Of a stretch of 64,000 bases of DNA, positions 52,462 through 62,225 are shown in pieces (within the stretch, counting starts at the first letter, position 1; the number at the start of each line of letters is the position of its first letter). This DNA is from JAILLW01 sp045629045. Its GTDB lineage: Bacteria; Bacillota; Clostridia; Lachnospirales; Lachnospiraceae. The translations under genes and the position numbers were made by a program. Where the stretch lies: positions 62,001 to 126,000 of the forward strand of contig JAZQQM010000061.1 of assembly GCA_045629045.1 (NCBI GenBank), written 5' to 3'. The notes below the pieces were generated by a model that had not been told where the DNA came from, made no database searches, and saw only the letters and a list, made by a program, of their open reading frames with translations.

Positions 52462-54591
52462 ATGGATTTTTATGGCATGACTCGTACAGATATGAATAGA
52501 ATTTACATCAGTGAAATGAGACCTGCTTTGAACAAAAAGGCAGTGTTTTCCGATACCACTGATAATTACTTGTGTCCTGCCGAGCCTAATCCTTATTCTG
52601 AATTAACAATTAAACTGCGTGTTGCGGTTAATAATATTGATAAAGCCTATCTTGTTCATAATGATAACAAGTATGCTATGATGCTTGCAGAGCAGGATGA
52701 AACCTTCGCTTATTATGAATGTACTGTAGAGATAGAAGACTCTGAGTATAGATATTATTTTGAAATTCATGCAGGTAGAATGACCTGTGTATATGATACA
52801 AGAGGCATCAGTAAGCGTCCTTCGGAGGATGCTTTCTTTAGAATCATTCCCGGATATTCTACTCCGGACTGGGCCAAGGGTGCGGTTATGTACCAGATAT
52901 ATGTTGACAGATTCTGCAACGGCGACCCTACCAATGATGTATTATCCAATGAATATGAGTATATAGGTGACAAATCCGTTCGAGTGGAGAACTGGGATAA
53001 GTATCCTGCAGTTATGGGCGTGCGTGAATTTTACGGCGGTGATTTGCAGGGTGTTCTTGATAAGATGGATTATCTTCAGAATCTTGGAATTGATGTAATC
53101 TATTTTAATCCGCTTTTTGTATCTCCGTCCAATCATAAGTATGATATTCAGGATTATGATTATATAGACCCGCATTTTGGCAAAATTGTTCATGATGAAG
53201 GTGTATTGCTTCGTGATGATCAGCACGAGAATCGTGAAGCCACAAGATATATAGACAGAGTTACCAATAAAAAGAATCTGGAAGCTTCCAATAAGCTTTT
53301 TGCACAAGTGGTGGAAGAGGCCCATAAGCGCGGAATGAAAGTAATCCTTGACGGAGTATTTAATCATTGCGGTTCCTTTAATAAGTGGCTTGACAGAGAA
53401 AGAATATACGAGAACGCTCCGGGATATGATAAGGGAGCATATATCGACTATAACAGTCCCTATCATGATTATTTCCAGTTTTATGATAATAACAGGTTCC
53501 CTTACAATCCGACTTATGACGGATGGTGGGGACATGATACATTACCTAAGCTTAATTACGAAAATTCCAAGGATTTGTTTGAATATGTAATGAGAATAGC
53601 TGCAAAGTGGGTATCGCCTCCATATAATGCGGACGGATGGAGACTTGATGTGGCAGCAGACCTTGGTCATTCGCCGGAATATAACCATTATTTCTGGCAG
53701 GAGTTTAGAAAATCCGTAAGAAATGCAAATCCCAATGCAATTGTACTTGCCGAGCATTATGGTTCTCCCAGAGCATGGCTTAACGGTAAGGAATGGGATA
53801 CGGTTATGAACTATGATGCCTTTATGGAGCCTGTAACCTGGTTCTTAACGGGAATGCAGAAACACTCGGATGATTTTAGGGGAGATTTACTTGGCAATCC
53901 TGATGCATTCATAGGTGCAATGAATTATCATATGGCCGATTTTACCAATCCCTCATTACAGATTGCCATGAATGAACTTTCTAACCACGATCATTCAAGA
54001 TTCTTAACAAGAACCAACAGAAGAGTAGGTCGTACCAATAATCTTGGTCCTGAAGCTGCCAATGAAGGAATTAATAAGGCAGTTATGAGAGAAGCGGTTG
54101 TTATGCAGTTTACCTGGCCGGGAGCTCCTACTATTTACTATGGAGACGAAGCCGGTGTATGCGGATGGACAGACCCGGATAACAGACGTACATATCCATG
54201 GGGTCATGAAGATAAAGAAATGATAGATTTCCACAAAGCTGTCATTAAGATTCATAAGAAGAATAAGGAATTCATAAGCGGTTCCCTTAAGTATGTAATA
54301 AACAATTACAACTTTATCGGATACGGAAGATTTACAAAGGATGAGGTATCGGTTGTAATAGTTAACAACAATGACCATGAAGTAACAGAGGAAGTTACTA
54401 TTTGGCAGCTTGGAATTCCTAAGGAAGCTCTTCTTAAGCAACTTATTATAACTACGGAAGAAGGGTTCAGTGTTGAACCTAAAGAGCATATGGTTGTAGG
54501 CGGTAAGCTCAAAATCACTTTGCCAAAGACGTCTTCCGTAATATTGAAATATTCTAAGCCTACGGGTAAGATGAATTTTAGTTTTTATTAA
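52462..54591 (+). CDS. Cytosolic GH13 alpha-glucan hydrolase (neopullulanase/cyclomaltodextrinase-like)
   Basis: A 709-aa alpha-amylase family enzyme. An N-terminal beta domain of ~130 residues, probably starch-binding or accessory, precedes the barrel starting GAVMYQIYVDRFCNGDP. The catalytic nucleophile is in GWRLDVAADL, the acid/base Glu in AIVLAEHYGSP and the third Asp in ELSNHDHSRF. There is no signal peptide, so it degrades imported malto-oligosaccharides. An insertion around residues 235-270 (DDQHENREATRYIDRVTNKK) lengthens the barrel. It has its own RBS (AGGGAG) and ends at a strong terminator immediately after the stop. Confidence 0.88.
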   Translation: MDFYGMTRTDMNRIYISEMRPALNKKAVFSDTTDNYLCPAEPNPYSELTIKLRVAVNNIDKAYLVHNDNKYAMMLAEQDETFAYYECTVEIEDSEYRYYFEIHAGRMTCVYDTRGISKRPSEDAFFRIIPGYSTPDWAKGAVMYQIYVDRFCNGDPTNDVLSNEYEYIGDKSVRVENWDKYPAVMGVREFYGGDLQGVLDKMDYLQNLGIDVIYFNPLFVSPSNHKYDIQDYDYIDPHFGKIVHDEGVLLRDDQHENREATRYIDRVTNKKNLEASNKLFAQVVEEAHKRGMKVILDGVFNHCGSFNKWLDRERIYENAPGYDKGAYIDYNSPYHDYFQFYDNNRFPYNPTYDGWWGHDTLPKLNYENSKDLFEYVMRIAAKWVSPPYNADGWRLDVAADLGHSPEYNHYFWQEFRKSVRNANPNAIVLAEHYGSPRAWLNGKEWDTVMNYDAFMEPVTWFLTGMQKHSDDFRGDLLGNPDAFIGAMNYHMADFTNPSLQIAMNELSNHDHSRFLTRTNRRVGRTNNLGPEAANEGINKAVMREAVVMQFTWPGAPTIYYGDEAGVCGWTDPDNRRTYPWGHEDKEMIDFHKAVIKIHKKNKEFISGSLKYVINNYNFIGYGRFTKDEVSVVIVNNNDHEVTEEVTIWQLGIPKEALLKQLIITTEEGFSVEPKEHMVVGGKLKITLPKTSSVILKYSKPTGKMNFSFY

Positions 54592-54621
54592 AAAAGAAGG
54601 AGTCGAAAGACTCCTTCTTTT
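54592..54621 (+). terminator. Terminator of the GH13 gene
   Basis: A 13-bp stem AAAAGAAGGAGTC/GACTCCTTCTTTT with a GAAA tetraloop begins right after the TAA stop. Confidence 0.92.
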
Positions 54622-54625
54622 ATGC

Positions 54626-54874
54626 AGGCAGCGGGTGTATATATTCTTGCCTACTTTACTCGGGCTTGTCCAAACAAGTGAATCACAATTAATTAAGAGA
54701 AGCTATATAGGTTCATATATTTTCTCTTCCGGACCGTCGCAGTTCGACATCCTGTCGAAATTGCGACTCAAAAACACGTCCTGTGTTTTTGTCCTGATTT
54801 ATTTGGTAGTGATTCACTAAATTTGTACTTCGCCCTGCGTGAAGCCACGGCAAAAATATATACACCCGCTGCCT
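54626..54874 (+). repeat. Structured intergenic element A (249 bp)
   Basis: Perfect 20-bp inverted ends (54626-54645 with 54855-54874). Inside is a 10-bp stem AGTGAATCAC/GTGATTCACT (54677-54686 with 54809-54818). It encloses a hairpin 54695-54728, a composite hairpin 54736-54767 (GTCGCA/TGCGAC outside TTCGACA-TCC-TGTCGAA) and a hairpin 54769-54791 (CAAAAACAC/GTGTTTTTG, apex TCC). A small CTTCGC/GCG-GAAG hairpin lies at 54828-54844. It is homologous to the reverse complement of the next element. No protein-coding frame is convincing. It may be a structured RNA, a MITE-like sequence or a cruciform-forming DNA. Confidence 0.8.
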
Positions 54875-54890
54875 TTACAATAAAGCAACA

Positions 54891-55110
54891 AAAAACTGCG
54901 CCATATATATTTTCAGCGTAAGGCTTGCGCAAGACGCGGCTTAAATTAGTGAATCGCTCTCAAATGTTTAGGACAAAACACAGGATGTGTTTTGAGGCGT
55001 AACTTCGACATGGATGTCGAAATACGCCGTTCCGTATAAAGCCAATTGCGATTCACTTACTTTAAGCAAGTCTGAGCAAAGTAGCTGGAAATATATATGG
55101 CGCAGTTTTT
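54891..55110 (-). repeat. Structured intergenic element B (220 bp), inverted relative to A
   Basis: Inverted ends of 27 bp with one G-T pair (54891-54917 with 55084-55110). The inner 10-bp stem AGTGAATCGC/GCGATTCACT (54948-54957 with 55048-55057) has one compensated base pair relative to element A. Hairpins are CAAAACACA/TGTGTTTTG (54974-54994) and GGCGTA/TACGCC around TTCGACA/TGTCGAA (54996-55028). Read on the minus strand, both have TCC-containing apices. The first long hairpin of A is absent. It ends 8 nt from the stop of the convergent hydrolase gene and is separated from A by 16 bp. Confidence 0.8.
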
Positions 55111-55118
55111 GGATTAGC

Positions 55119-56822
55119 TTATTTTGTAAAGCAATTTTTAATTACTTCAAACTCTCCGCCTTCGATTACTCCGTCAGGAGTTCTTCTGAAGTTACTCATA
55201 AATCTCCATGCATTTTCACAGGTATGATAACGGCATTCATGGCCCTGATTATCGATGGAAGCAAGGGCGCTGTAGCACTTTCCGTTATCTGATTTAAAGA
55301 GCTCTATGGTGAGCTTTCCGTTTCTTTCGGGGTCTGTGGTTATGTATCTGTCATCTCCGTTAACGCCCCAAATCTTATTTTCCCAGTCGGATGTATCAAC
55401 GGATTTAATGGTGTTAGTGCCGAATATGAAGGGCTCGGTAGCCTTTTCGGTACAACCGCCCACATATTCTTTGGTGATGCTATTAATTTCGAAGAGATAT
55501 TTCATTCTGTCGACACACTTATCTCCCTGGAAAGGAAGTTCGGGAAGAGGTGTGATTTCGCCGCCTGCGTAGAATACGGGAACACTGATGTCTCTGTTAA
55601 GTTCACCCTGCATAAGTTCGCCGAAAACATTAAGGCCTATTTCAAAGGTTGCATCCATAGGTGCAGCAGCAGCAAGCATAGCAGGATATTCCTGAATGAT
55701 GTCCCAGGTCTTGCAACCGCCCATTGAAAATCCGGAAGCGTAGAGACGCTCCGAATCGATGGGATATTTTTCTTTTAAGATATTAACCAATTCCACCATC
55801 TCGGTAGCAGTAGAGTTAATGTGGTTTTCTATGCTGATAAGCAGGAAGTTATGCTCGTGTGCTATTTTAGCCCAACCGGAAATATACGGGATATATAAAG
55901 CACTGTCACCGCCACCGTGGAAGCATAGAAGTGTGGGTACTTTTTGGGTAAGTATATCTTTGTTATAAAAAGCGAAATATCCGATTTCATGCTTGGAAGT
56001 TCCCTTGTCGTCACCGCTGTTATCAGGGGAAGTGGTAACGGTAATAACTCCGGGCTCTTTAATAAGGCCCTCTGCTTCAAGGTCGGGATCAACCTCAAGA
56101 ATTCCCAGCATACGTCTAAATTGTTTGCCGAAGGTTTCAAAATCAGAAGCAACATCAGCACTGTCTTTAATAAGGGAATATTTGGCCTTTGATTTGATTA
56201 CCGAATTAATATCATTCGAATTTCCGATGGAAAGAATCGGTATATCATCGGCATCAATCTTAGGTGTTTTTGAAAGACCGTTTAGTATGCATGTAACAGG
56301 AGCGCTGTCTGCTCTGCCCCAAAGGCCGTCACCTTCGAAGTGATTAATACAGTTCAATGCAATATAGTCTGCAGATTCTCCGTAGCCGAATAACTGTGTA
56401 CGGAAAATAGCGCCTCTTATAAAGTAACCGTCAAGCTGTTTGGTAAATCTGTTGTTTGCAATAACAAGACCTTCATCGTAATACTGGTGAATCTTGGAAT
56501 TGGTAAGGATTTCGGAAAAAATATCAGGAGATGCATCCACCCATCCCTTAGGACTTGTGGGGTAAATGAAAACTACCGAAGTTGCATATTTTTTGGCGAG
56601 AGCATCAAAGCCATTTTCCACGGCAAAGGAAGCGGCTTCTTCGTATGTAAAATCGGATGGTGCAAAAACAAGAAGATACGGTGCCAAAAAGCCATAGTTA
56701 ATTACGACATCATCGTATTCGTTTTCGGGGAAATACACGGTAACCTTAAAAGTATCAAATGTATTACTCCATACAGAAGCATTATACTTGGATAATTTAG
56801 TAACCTCCGGTTTGTTGTTCAT
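55119..56822 (-). CDS. Alpha/beta hydrolase, PHB-depolymerase/esterase-like
   Basis: A 567-aa protein. The N-terminal ~265 residues form an uncharacterised domain. The C-terminal half is an alpha/beta hydrolase with oxyanion-hole LLCFHGGGD, nucleophile elbow ASGFSMGGCKTW (GxSxG) and the late histidine region QGHECRYHTCENAWRFMSNFRR. That region matches the GH-(x)n-W-x-F ending of LpqC/poly(3-hydroxybutyrate) depolymerase-type esterases. There is no signal peptide, so it acts in the cytosol, perhaps removing acetyl or feruloyl groups from imported sugars or peptides. RBS GGAGG at the ATG. It is divergent from the galactanase gene. Confidence 0.75.
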   Translation of the reverse strand: MNNKPEVTKLSKYNASVWSNTFDTFKVTVYFPENEYDDVVINYGFLAPYLLVFAPSDFTYEEAASFAVENGFDALAKKYATSVVFIYPTSPKGWVDASPDIFSEILTNSKIHQYYDEGLVIANNRFTKQLDGYFIRGAIFRTQLFGYGESADYIALNCINHFEGDGLWGRADSAPVTCILNGLSKTPKIDADDIPILSIGNSNDINSVIKSKAKYSLIKDSADVASDFETFGKQFRRMLGILEVDPDLEAEGLIKEPGVITVTTSPDNSGDDKGTSKHEIGYFAFYNKDILTQKVPTLLCFHGGGDSALYIPYISGWAKIAHEHNFLLISIENHINSTATEMVELVNILKEKYPIDSERLYASGFSMGGCKTWDIIQEYPAMLAAAAPMDATFEIGLNVFGELMQGELNRDISVPVFYAGGEITPLPELPFQGDKCVDRMKYLFEINSITKEYVGGCTEKATEPFIFGTNTIKSVDTSDWENKIWGVNGDDRYITTDPERNGKLTIELFKSDNGKCYSALASIDNQGHECRYHTCENAWRFMSNFRRTPDGVIEGGEFEVIKNCFTK

Positions 56823-56946
56823 AAGAAAACCTCCATAAGAATCAAAATGAATAACACGTATTTTAGTGTCATACAGACATTATATTATGTGACAAAATGC
56901 GATAATACTCATCCATTGCCGATATCCTTCGGAACATGAACAACAG

Positions 56947-56976
56947 TTGCGCATATTTGGGCAATTAAAGTATGAT
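56947..56976 (+). promoter_or_regulatory. Possible promoter of the galactanase gene
   Basis: TTGCGC (56947-56952), 18-nt spacer and TATGAT (56971-56976), about 50 nt upstream of the start codon. The match is moderate. Confidence 0.4.
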
Positions 56977-57033
56977 ACATGATAGGAGAAGAAGAATCGG
57001 GCGTGCTAGAATTATGGCATGGAGGGATTTACA

Positions 57034-59097
57034 ATGAAAAATTACAGAATATTAAATAAAATACTGGTTTCTACCGTAGCGGTAATGCTTGTGCTTTCGG
57101 GATGCGGCAGAACTGATAATGAATCCGACAGCTCATCTGAGACAATGGCCACAGATGCATCTGAGGCTGTAACCGAATCGGAGTCGGTAAAGGATCCGGT
57201 TATTATAGAACAGACTTATTTTCCGGTACTGCCTACGGGAAGTGAAGAAGCTGATATCTTTGTAAATAAGGTAGAGGGTTTAAGTGATGATTTTTATCTT
57301 GGAATGGATATTTCATCATTACTCGCAGAAGAGGCGTCGGGAGTTAAATATTATGACTTTGAGGGTAATGAAGCAGATTTATTTAAAGTGCTTGCAGATG
57401 CCGGTGTTAACAGTGTAAGAGTGAGAGTCTGGAATCATCCTTTTGATGAAGAAGGTCATGGATACGGCGGCGGTAACTGTACTGTTGAAACGGCTTCAAT
57501 TATCGGATCCAGGGCTGCGGTATACGGCATGAGTACCTGTGTGGATTTCCATTACTCCGATTTTTGGGCGGATCCTAATAAACAGATTTGTCCAAGGGAA
57601 TGGAACAGACTGACGACAGACGAAAAAGGTGCAGCTCTTAAGCAGTATACGATTGACAGTATAAATGCAATTCTTGATGCGGGTGCCGTAATTAATATGG
57701 TACAGGTTGGAAATGAAACCAATAACGGAGTTGCGGGCGTCAAGTCTGACGAAAATCTTATGAAGATGCTTAAAGCAGGTTGTGAAGGTGTACAGGAAGT
57801 AAATGCCCAAAGAGGTCTTAATATAAAGGCAACAGTTCACTTTACGAGCATAGATGACCCTAAAGGAATCATGAAAAAGGCGCAACTTCTTAAGGATGCC
57901 GAAGTTCCTTATGATGTATTCGGTGTATCCTACTATCCTTACTGGCATTCCGATATGGATAATATGTGTAGTGTTCTTAAGGATATTAAGACTCAGTATG
58001 GTGTGGACACATGTATTATGGAAAATTCATATCCTTATACTACCGAGGATGGGGATGATTCCGGAAACAGTATTTCGGGAATCGACGATGTGTGCAAAGA
58101 ATATCCGGTATCGGTTGAAGGTCAGGCTAAGGAAATACGTGATGTAATTGATTATGCTACGATGGCAGGAGCATTAGGTTTTTATTATTGGGAAGGCGCA
58201 TGGATTCCTGTAGGAACGAATGCAACCGCCAACACACCGATTTGGGAAGAATTCGGTTCCGGCTGGGCCTCAAGCTATGCAGGTTCTTACGATCCTAATG
58301 ATGCCGGTAAGTATTACGGAGGCTGTTCCTGGGATAATCAGGCGCTGTTTGATTTTGAAGGTCATCCGCTTCCGTCCCTAAACGTATATAAATATGTAAA
58401 ATACGGTTCTACGGCGCCGGTTAATGTTATAGCCATACCGGAAATAAAAATAGATGCACCTATTGGAATGGAATTTGTTATGCCTGAAAAGGTGGATGCT
58501 ATTTATAATGATTCGGATTGTCATGACGGTATTAAAGTAACCTGGAACGAAGATGATGTAAAACTAATAGACGTTAATCAGACAGGTAAGTATACTGTAA
58601 ACGGAACTGCCGAAAACGGATGGGATATAAGTGCCGAAGTAAAAGTTGCATCATTAAACTATGTAAAGAACGGTTCCTTTGAAGATCCCGACGTATCTAT
58701 GTGGAAAGTTCATTATGAAGGCGACACCAATCCCACGGATATTCAGCAAAAGGCAGCAGATGCTTATACAGGTGAGTATGCATTCCATTACTGGTCGCCA
58801 AGTCCCATTGAGTTTGAACTTAGCCAAAAGATAGAAAAGATTCCTGCCGGAAAATATACCTTGCAGGCATTTTTACAGGGTTCGGATATGGGCTCATCGG
58901 AAGACATATATCTTTATGTATCGATAAACGGTGAAGAGGTTTCCCAAGCTCCTGTTAAACTTGATGGCTGGGTTAAGTGGCAGAATCCTGTAATTAATGA
59001 TATAGTGGTAAACGATGGCGACGAGGTAGTAATCGGCTTTATGGTAAAAGGTGATGCCAAAGGCTGGGGTACCATCGATGATGTAGAAATGTACTAA
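57034..59097 (+). CDS. GH53 endo-beta-1,4-galactanase lipoprotein
   Basis: A 687-aa surface enzyme cutting beta-1,4-galactan side chains of pectin (type I arabinogalactan). The signal peptide ends with lipobox VLSGC (Cys24), followed by a Ser/Thr/Glu-rich linker. The GH53 barrel has FYLGMDISSLLAEE, VRVRVWNHPFD, acid/base Glu in VQVGNETNNGVAG and nucleophile Glu in CIMENSYPYT. The C-terminal part has an Ig-like (Big_4) domain around residues 465-540. A jelly-roll module of ~140 residues starts near NYVKNGSFEDPDVS, fitting a galactan-binding CBM61-type domain. The ATG at 57034 has GGAGGG upstream. It indicates plant cell-wall use. Confidence 0.9.
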   Translation: MKNYRILNKILVSTVAVMLVLSGCGRTDNESDSSSETMATDASEAVTESESVKDPVIIEQTYFPVLPTGSEEADIFVNKVEGLSDDFYLGMDISSLLAEEASGVKYYDFEGNEADLFKVLADAGVNSVRVRVWNHPFDEEGHGYGGGNCTVETASIIGSRAAVYGMSTCVDFHYSDFWADPNKQICPREWNRLTTDEKGAALKQYTIDSINAILDAGAVINMVQVGNETNNGVAGVKSDENLMKMLKAGCEGVQEVNAQRGLNIKATVHFTSIDDPKGIMKKAQLLKDAEVPYDVFGVSYYPYWHSDMDNMCSVLKDIKTQYGVDTCIMENSYPYTTEDGDDSGNSISGIDDVCKEYPVSVEGQAKEIRDVIDYATMAGALGFYYWEGAWIPVGTNATANTPIWEEFGSGWASSYAGSYDPNDAGKYYGGCSWDNQALFDFEGHPLPSLNVYKYVKYGSTAPVNVIAIPEIKIDAPIGMEFVMPEKVDAIYNDSDCHDGIKVTWNEDDVKLIDVNQTGKYTVNGTAENGWDISAEVKVASLNYVKNGSFEDPDVSMWKVHYEGDTNPTDIQQKAADAYTGEYAFHYWSPSPIEFELSQKIEKIPAGKYTLQAFLQGSDMGSSEDIYLYVSINGEEVSQAPVKLDGWVKWQNPVINDIVVNDGDEVVIGFMVKGDAKGWGTIDDVEMY

Positions 59098-59119
59098 TAT
59101 TCCAAATTGGAGAAAAAAG

Positions 59120-59788
59120 ATGCTGGAAGTTAAAAACATATCCAAAAAATACGGAAAAAGAACAATTCTTGAAGATATATCTTTTACAATTAATCCGGGT
59201 GAGCGTGTAGCTATAGTCGGTCGAAACGGATGCGGTAAAACGACGCTTATGCAGATTATGTCGGGTTCTATGAAACCGAACAGCGGAAGCCTCACGTACT
59301 TTGGACAGGACCCCTTAAAAAAGCATTCTCTTTTTAAGAAGTTCTGCGGATATGTTCCTCAGAATTCTCCGCTGCTTCCGGAGCTTACGGTCAAAGACAA
59401 TATTAAACTCTGGGGTGTTGATAAGTGCAAGAACTATGAGTATATTTTGGACAGATTTGAACTTCGCGATATTATGGACCTTGAGGTTCGTAAAATGTCC
59501 GGAGGAATGAATAAGCGATTAAGTATCGCATGTGCCATTGCAACATGGCCTCCTATTCTTTTGCTTGATGAACCAACCACGGCACTTGATCTTTACTATA
59601 AAGAAAATATTCAAAAGTGGCTTTCGGAGTTTAATAATCTTAACGGAATAGTATTTATATCATCACATGAAGAGGCGGAAATTGTTGCCTGTGACAGATG
59701 TCTGTTCCTTAAGAACGGAAGACTTACGGAAATACCTCATGATGAAAATATGATGAAAACCGTAAGAGAAATGCTTGATAATCAATAG
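59120..59788 (+). CDS. ABC transporter ATP-binding protein
   Basis: A 222-aa ATPase. Walker A GRNGCGKTT at residues ~34-42, Q-loop VPQNSPLL, signature KMSGGMNKRLS (the unusual SGGMN), Walker B LLLDEPTTALD and the switch His in FISSHEEAE. It should power the ABC-2 type permeases encoded 1.3 kb downstream in the same operon. The substrate is unknown; such systems often export lipids, peptides or antibiotics. Confidence 0.88.
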   Translation: MLEVKNISKKYGKRTILEDISFTINPGERVAIVGRNGCGKTTLMQIMSGSMKPNSGSLTYFGQDPLKKHSLFKKFCGYVPQNSPLLPELTVKDNIKLWGVDKCKNYEYILDRFELRDIMDLEVRKMSGGMNKRLSIACAIATWPPILLLDEPTTALDLYYKENIQKWLSEFNNLNGIVFISSHEEAEIVACDRCLFLKNGRLTEIPHDENMMKTVREMLDNQ

Positions 59789-59805
59789 TGTAAATGAGGA
59801 AAACA

Positions 59806-61092
59806 ATGGAAGAATTACAAAGTTTTGACGTAAACACCGGCGAAGTGAAGGAAACATCGGCCGATGTGTTACAGGGTAATGAACCCAAAAAGAGCAACAA
59901 AAAATTAATAATAAGTATAGTAATAGTAGCAGCAGTTTTGCTTGCGGGAGTAGTTCTGTATTTTGTTTTGATAAACACCAAGGGTAAGATCCCAAGTGCG
60001 CTTATTAAAACTTTCGGAGATTTGGAACATCAGAATAAAGTAATTGAAGCTTTGGATATAAGCGAACTTGTAGCTAATCAAAAATATACGGTGCGCTTTG
60101 ATGTGGACACATCTGTTCCGGAAGTGGGAGATACTTCAGTTACGGCAGCACTGACAGTTAATAAAGACGTTGCGGAACTATCGGGAGATGTGGATATTTC
60201 ATATATTCCCACAATTGAATTTACAATTCAGCTTGATGAAAATGAATTAAGAGCTACATGTCCCATGATTCCGGACAGATTATTCATTTTTGATTATAAA
60301 GGACAGAATAAAGGCTACATTGATGAAATTGTAAGCTCGGACGTTATTAATGAAGGCTTGGCGGAAGTTTACGAAAAATTCTTTGATGACGAAAATCTTT
60401 TATCCTTTGCAGATGAGATTACTAATTTGGTCGAAGAGTATAAAGATATAGAGTTTGAAGATATTGATGATAAAGAATATACAATAGACGGTAAAGAAGT
60501 AATGTGCCAAGGTTACAAAACTCATCTGAATAAGCGCATTATTAATAATATGCTTCCCGGATTTTCAAGTATTTTCAGTGAAGTAAAGGGAATGGATGTG
60601 GAATTATATCTTTATAAGGATGAATTGGCAGCAGTTAAATTTATGCCCGAAGATACGGACGAGGATTTTGAACTTTGTTTCGAGGGCGGAGATTACAGAC
60701 TACAGAATATTGCGCTGCTTATTAACGGCAAAGAAGAGGGACGTTTCGAAAGCGAAATCAAGGGTAATGTTGAAACGGCTTCTATAAGCGGACCTTTGGG
60801 AGAAATCATAAGCTATGAATATGATTTTGAGGAAGGTAAATTGACGGTAGATATTCCGGGATTTGATTCTGTTAATGCCAAACTTATAAGGGATGAGCGA
60901 AAGTTTTCTTTTGAACTTGATTATATTGATATAGGTGATACTTATCTTGGAGCATCAATTGCAATTACTCCGGATGCGAAGCTTAGTGATATGTCAGGTG
61001 AAGAATTCGATTTGGGAAATGCCACCGAAGAAGAATTTGACGAACTGATAGACGAAATTAAAGATACTGTTCAGGGATTGTTGGGACAATAA
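59806..61092 (+). CDS. Membrane-anchored protein with large extracytoplasmic domain (paralogue 1)
   Basis: A 428-aa protein I do not recognise. It starts MEELQSFDVNTGEVKET, has a membrane helix at about residues 34-56 (LIISIVIVAAVLLAGVVLYF), and then ~370 extracytoplasmic residues rich in Asp and Glu. The segment YTIDGKEVMCQGYK resembles FEVDGKDRSCKGYK in the protein at the window end, which has the same topology. I prefer the ATG at 59806 over 59794 because GAGGA precedes it and the MEE start matches the paralogue. It lies between the ATPase and permease genes, so it may be a partner or accessory of that transporter. Confidence 0.6.
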   Translation: MEELQSFDVNTGEVKETSADVLQGNEPKKSNKKLIISIVIVAAVLLAGVVLYFVLINTKGKIPSALIKTFGDLEHQNKVIEALDISELVANQKYTVRFDVDTSVPEVGDTSVTAALTVNKDVAELSGDVDISYIPTIEFTIQLDENELRATCPMIPDRLFIFDYKGQNKGYIDEIVSSDVINEGLAEVYEKFFDDENLLSFADEITNLVEEYKDIEFEDIDDKEYTIDGKEVMCQGYKTHLNKRIINNMLPGFSSIFSEVKGMDVELYLYKDELAAVKFMPEDTDEDFELCFEGGDYRLQNIALLINGKEEGRFESEIKGNVETASISGPLGEIISYEYDFEEGKLTVDIPGFDSVNAKLIRDERKFSFELDYIDIGDTYLGASIAITPDAKLSDMSGEEFDLGNATEEEFDELIDEIKDTVQGLLGQ

Positions 61093-62225
61093 TGAGACTG
61101 GTTTTTTCATATCTTTTATTACAATGGAAAAGATGTGCCAAGGCTTTGCTTAAGTCTTTGGCAATAGTTGGCGGTACGCTTCTTTTGGTTGTGCTTATCC
61201 TTCTTTCGATGATTAAAATTCTTACTGCGAATGAATCCTTTGCTTTGGCGCAGATAGGAGTTGTTATTCCGAAGGAAGAGGCACTTACAGAATATGTTAC
61301 TTCCTATATAGAATCAATGGATTCCGTTAAGAGCATCTGTAAGTTTAATTATATGGAAGAAACAGAAGCACTTAAGAAGTTTGAAGAAGGGGAATTATCC
61401 GCAGTTGTTGTTATTCCGGACGGATTCTATCATGATGTTCAGGTGGGTCTTAATCCTCCCGCAAGAATATATTTCCCCAAAGATGCAGGATTGATTTCCA
61501 ATATATTTAAAGAAGTAATGATTTCCGGAGTTTCATATCTTCAGACGGCGGAGGCCGGCGTTTATGCAACTTTGGATGCGGCAGGTGTATACGGCGCAGA
61601 TGTTGAGTACTCTCAGATAGGAAATATAATAGCGCTTCAGTATGTTAATGAAATATTATCCCGTGACAAGATGTTTGATTCGACTGTTGTTTCGGCTCTT
61701 GGGGATCTTTCGGTTATAGGATACTATTTGTCTTCCGGAATAGTTATTATTCTTATGTTTAGCGGAATCTGCTATTCTTTTTTGTATTCCAAAAATTCCA
61801 AGGCTGTTGAGGACAAGCTAAAAGTAAACGGATTAAACAGATTTGTCTGCGGAATTCTTAAAACATTGTCAATGTTTCCCTTCGTGTATGTAACAGGGAT
61901 GATACTTTACGGTATATCTTTGTGCATCAATAATTGTCTGGAACTTGAATTATTTACATATAGCGGCAGTATTTGGGGATATATGGCGATTCTTGCAATA
62001 ACCTTGAGTATATATTTTGAATTGGTATTTGATATTACGGGTGAAGGCAAAGCAGGAGTTTTTGTGTTGATAATACTTAATATAATAGGATGTAGTGTAT
62101 GCGGCCTTATAATTCCGCAGGCCTATATGGCCGACTGGGTATCGTGCGTCGGAAATGTACTTCCAATGAAATACTGGGTAATGTTAATGACAAAAGCACT
62201 GTTCGGAATAGGAGGTGTATTATGA
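61092..62225 (+). CDS. ABC-2 type permease
   Basis: A 377-aa permease. One N-terminal helix (residues ~19-44) precedes an extracytoplasmic domain of about 150 residues (AQIGVVIPKEEALTEYV onward). Five helices fill the C-terminal half (residues ~210-370), ending near the PMKYWVMLMTKALFG segment. This is the YhgE/CcmB-like ABC-2 export layout. It touches the upstream gene (stop/start overlap TAATG) and overlaps the next permease-like gene by 4 nt, so all are translated together. Confidence 0.82.
   Translation: MRLVFSYLLLQWKRCAKALLKSLAIVGGTLLLVVLILLSMIKILTANESFALAQIGVVIPKEEALTEYVTSYIESMDSVKSICKFNYMEETEALKKFEEGELSAVVVIPDGFYHDVQVGLNPPARIYFPKDAGLISNIFKEVMISGVSYLQTAEAGVYATLDAAGVYGADVEYSQIGNIIALQYVNEILSRDKMFDSTVVSALGDLSVIGYYLSSGIVIILMFSGICYSFLYSKNSKAVEDKLKVNGLNRFVCGILKTLSMFPFVYVTGMILYGISLCINNCLELELFTYSGSIWGYMAILAITLSIYFELVFDITGEGKAGVFVLIILNIIGCSVCGLIIPQAYMADWVSCVGNVLPMKYWVMLMTKALFGIGGVL

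Noticed and set aside
54635..55292. Short open frames within the structured repeats
   Set aside because: They cross hairpins and inverted ends, lack ribosome binding sites and are not conserved between elements A and B.
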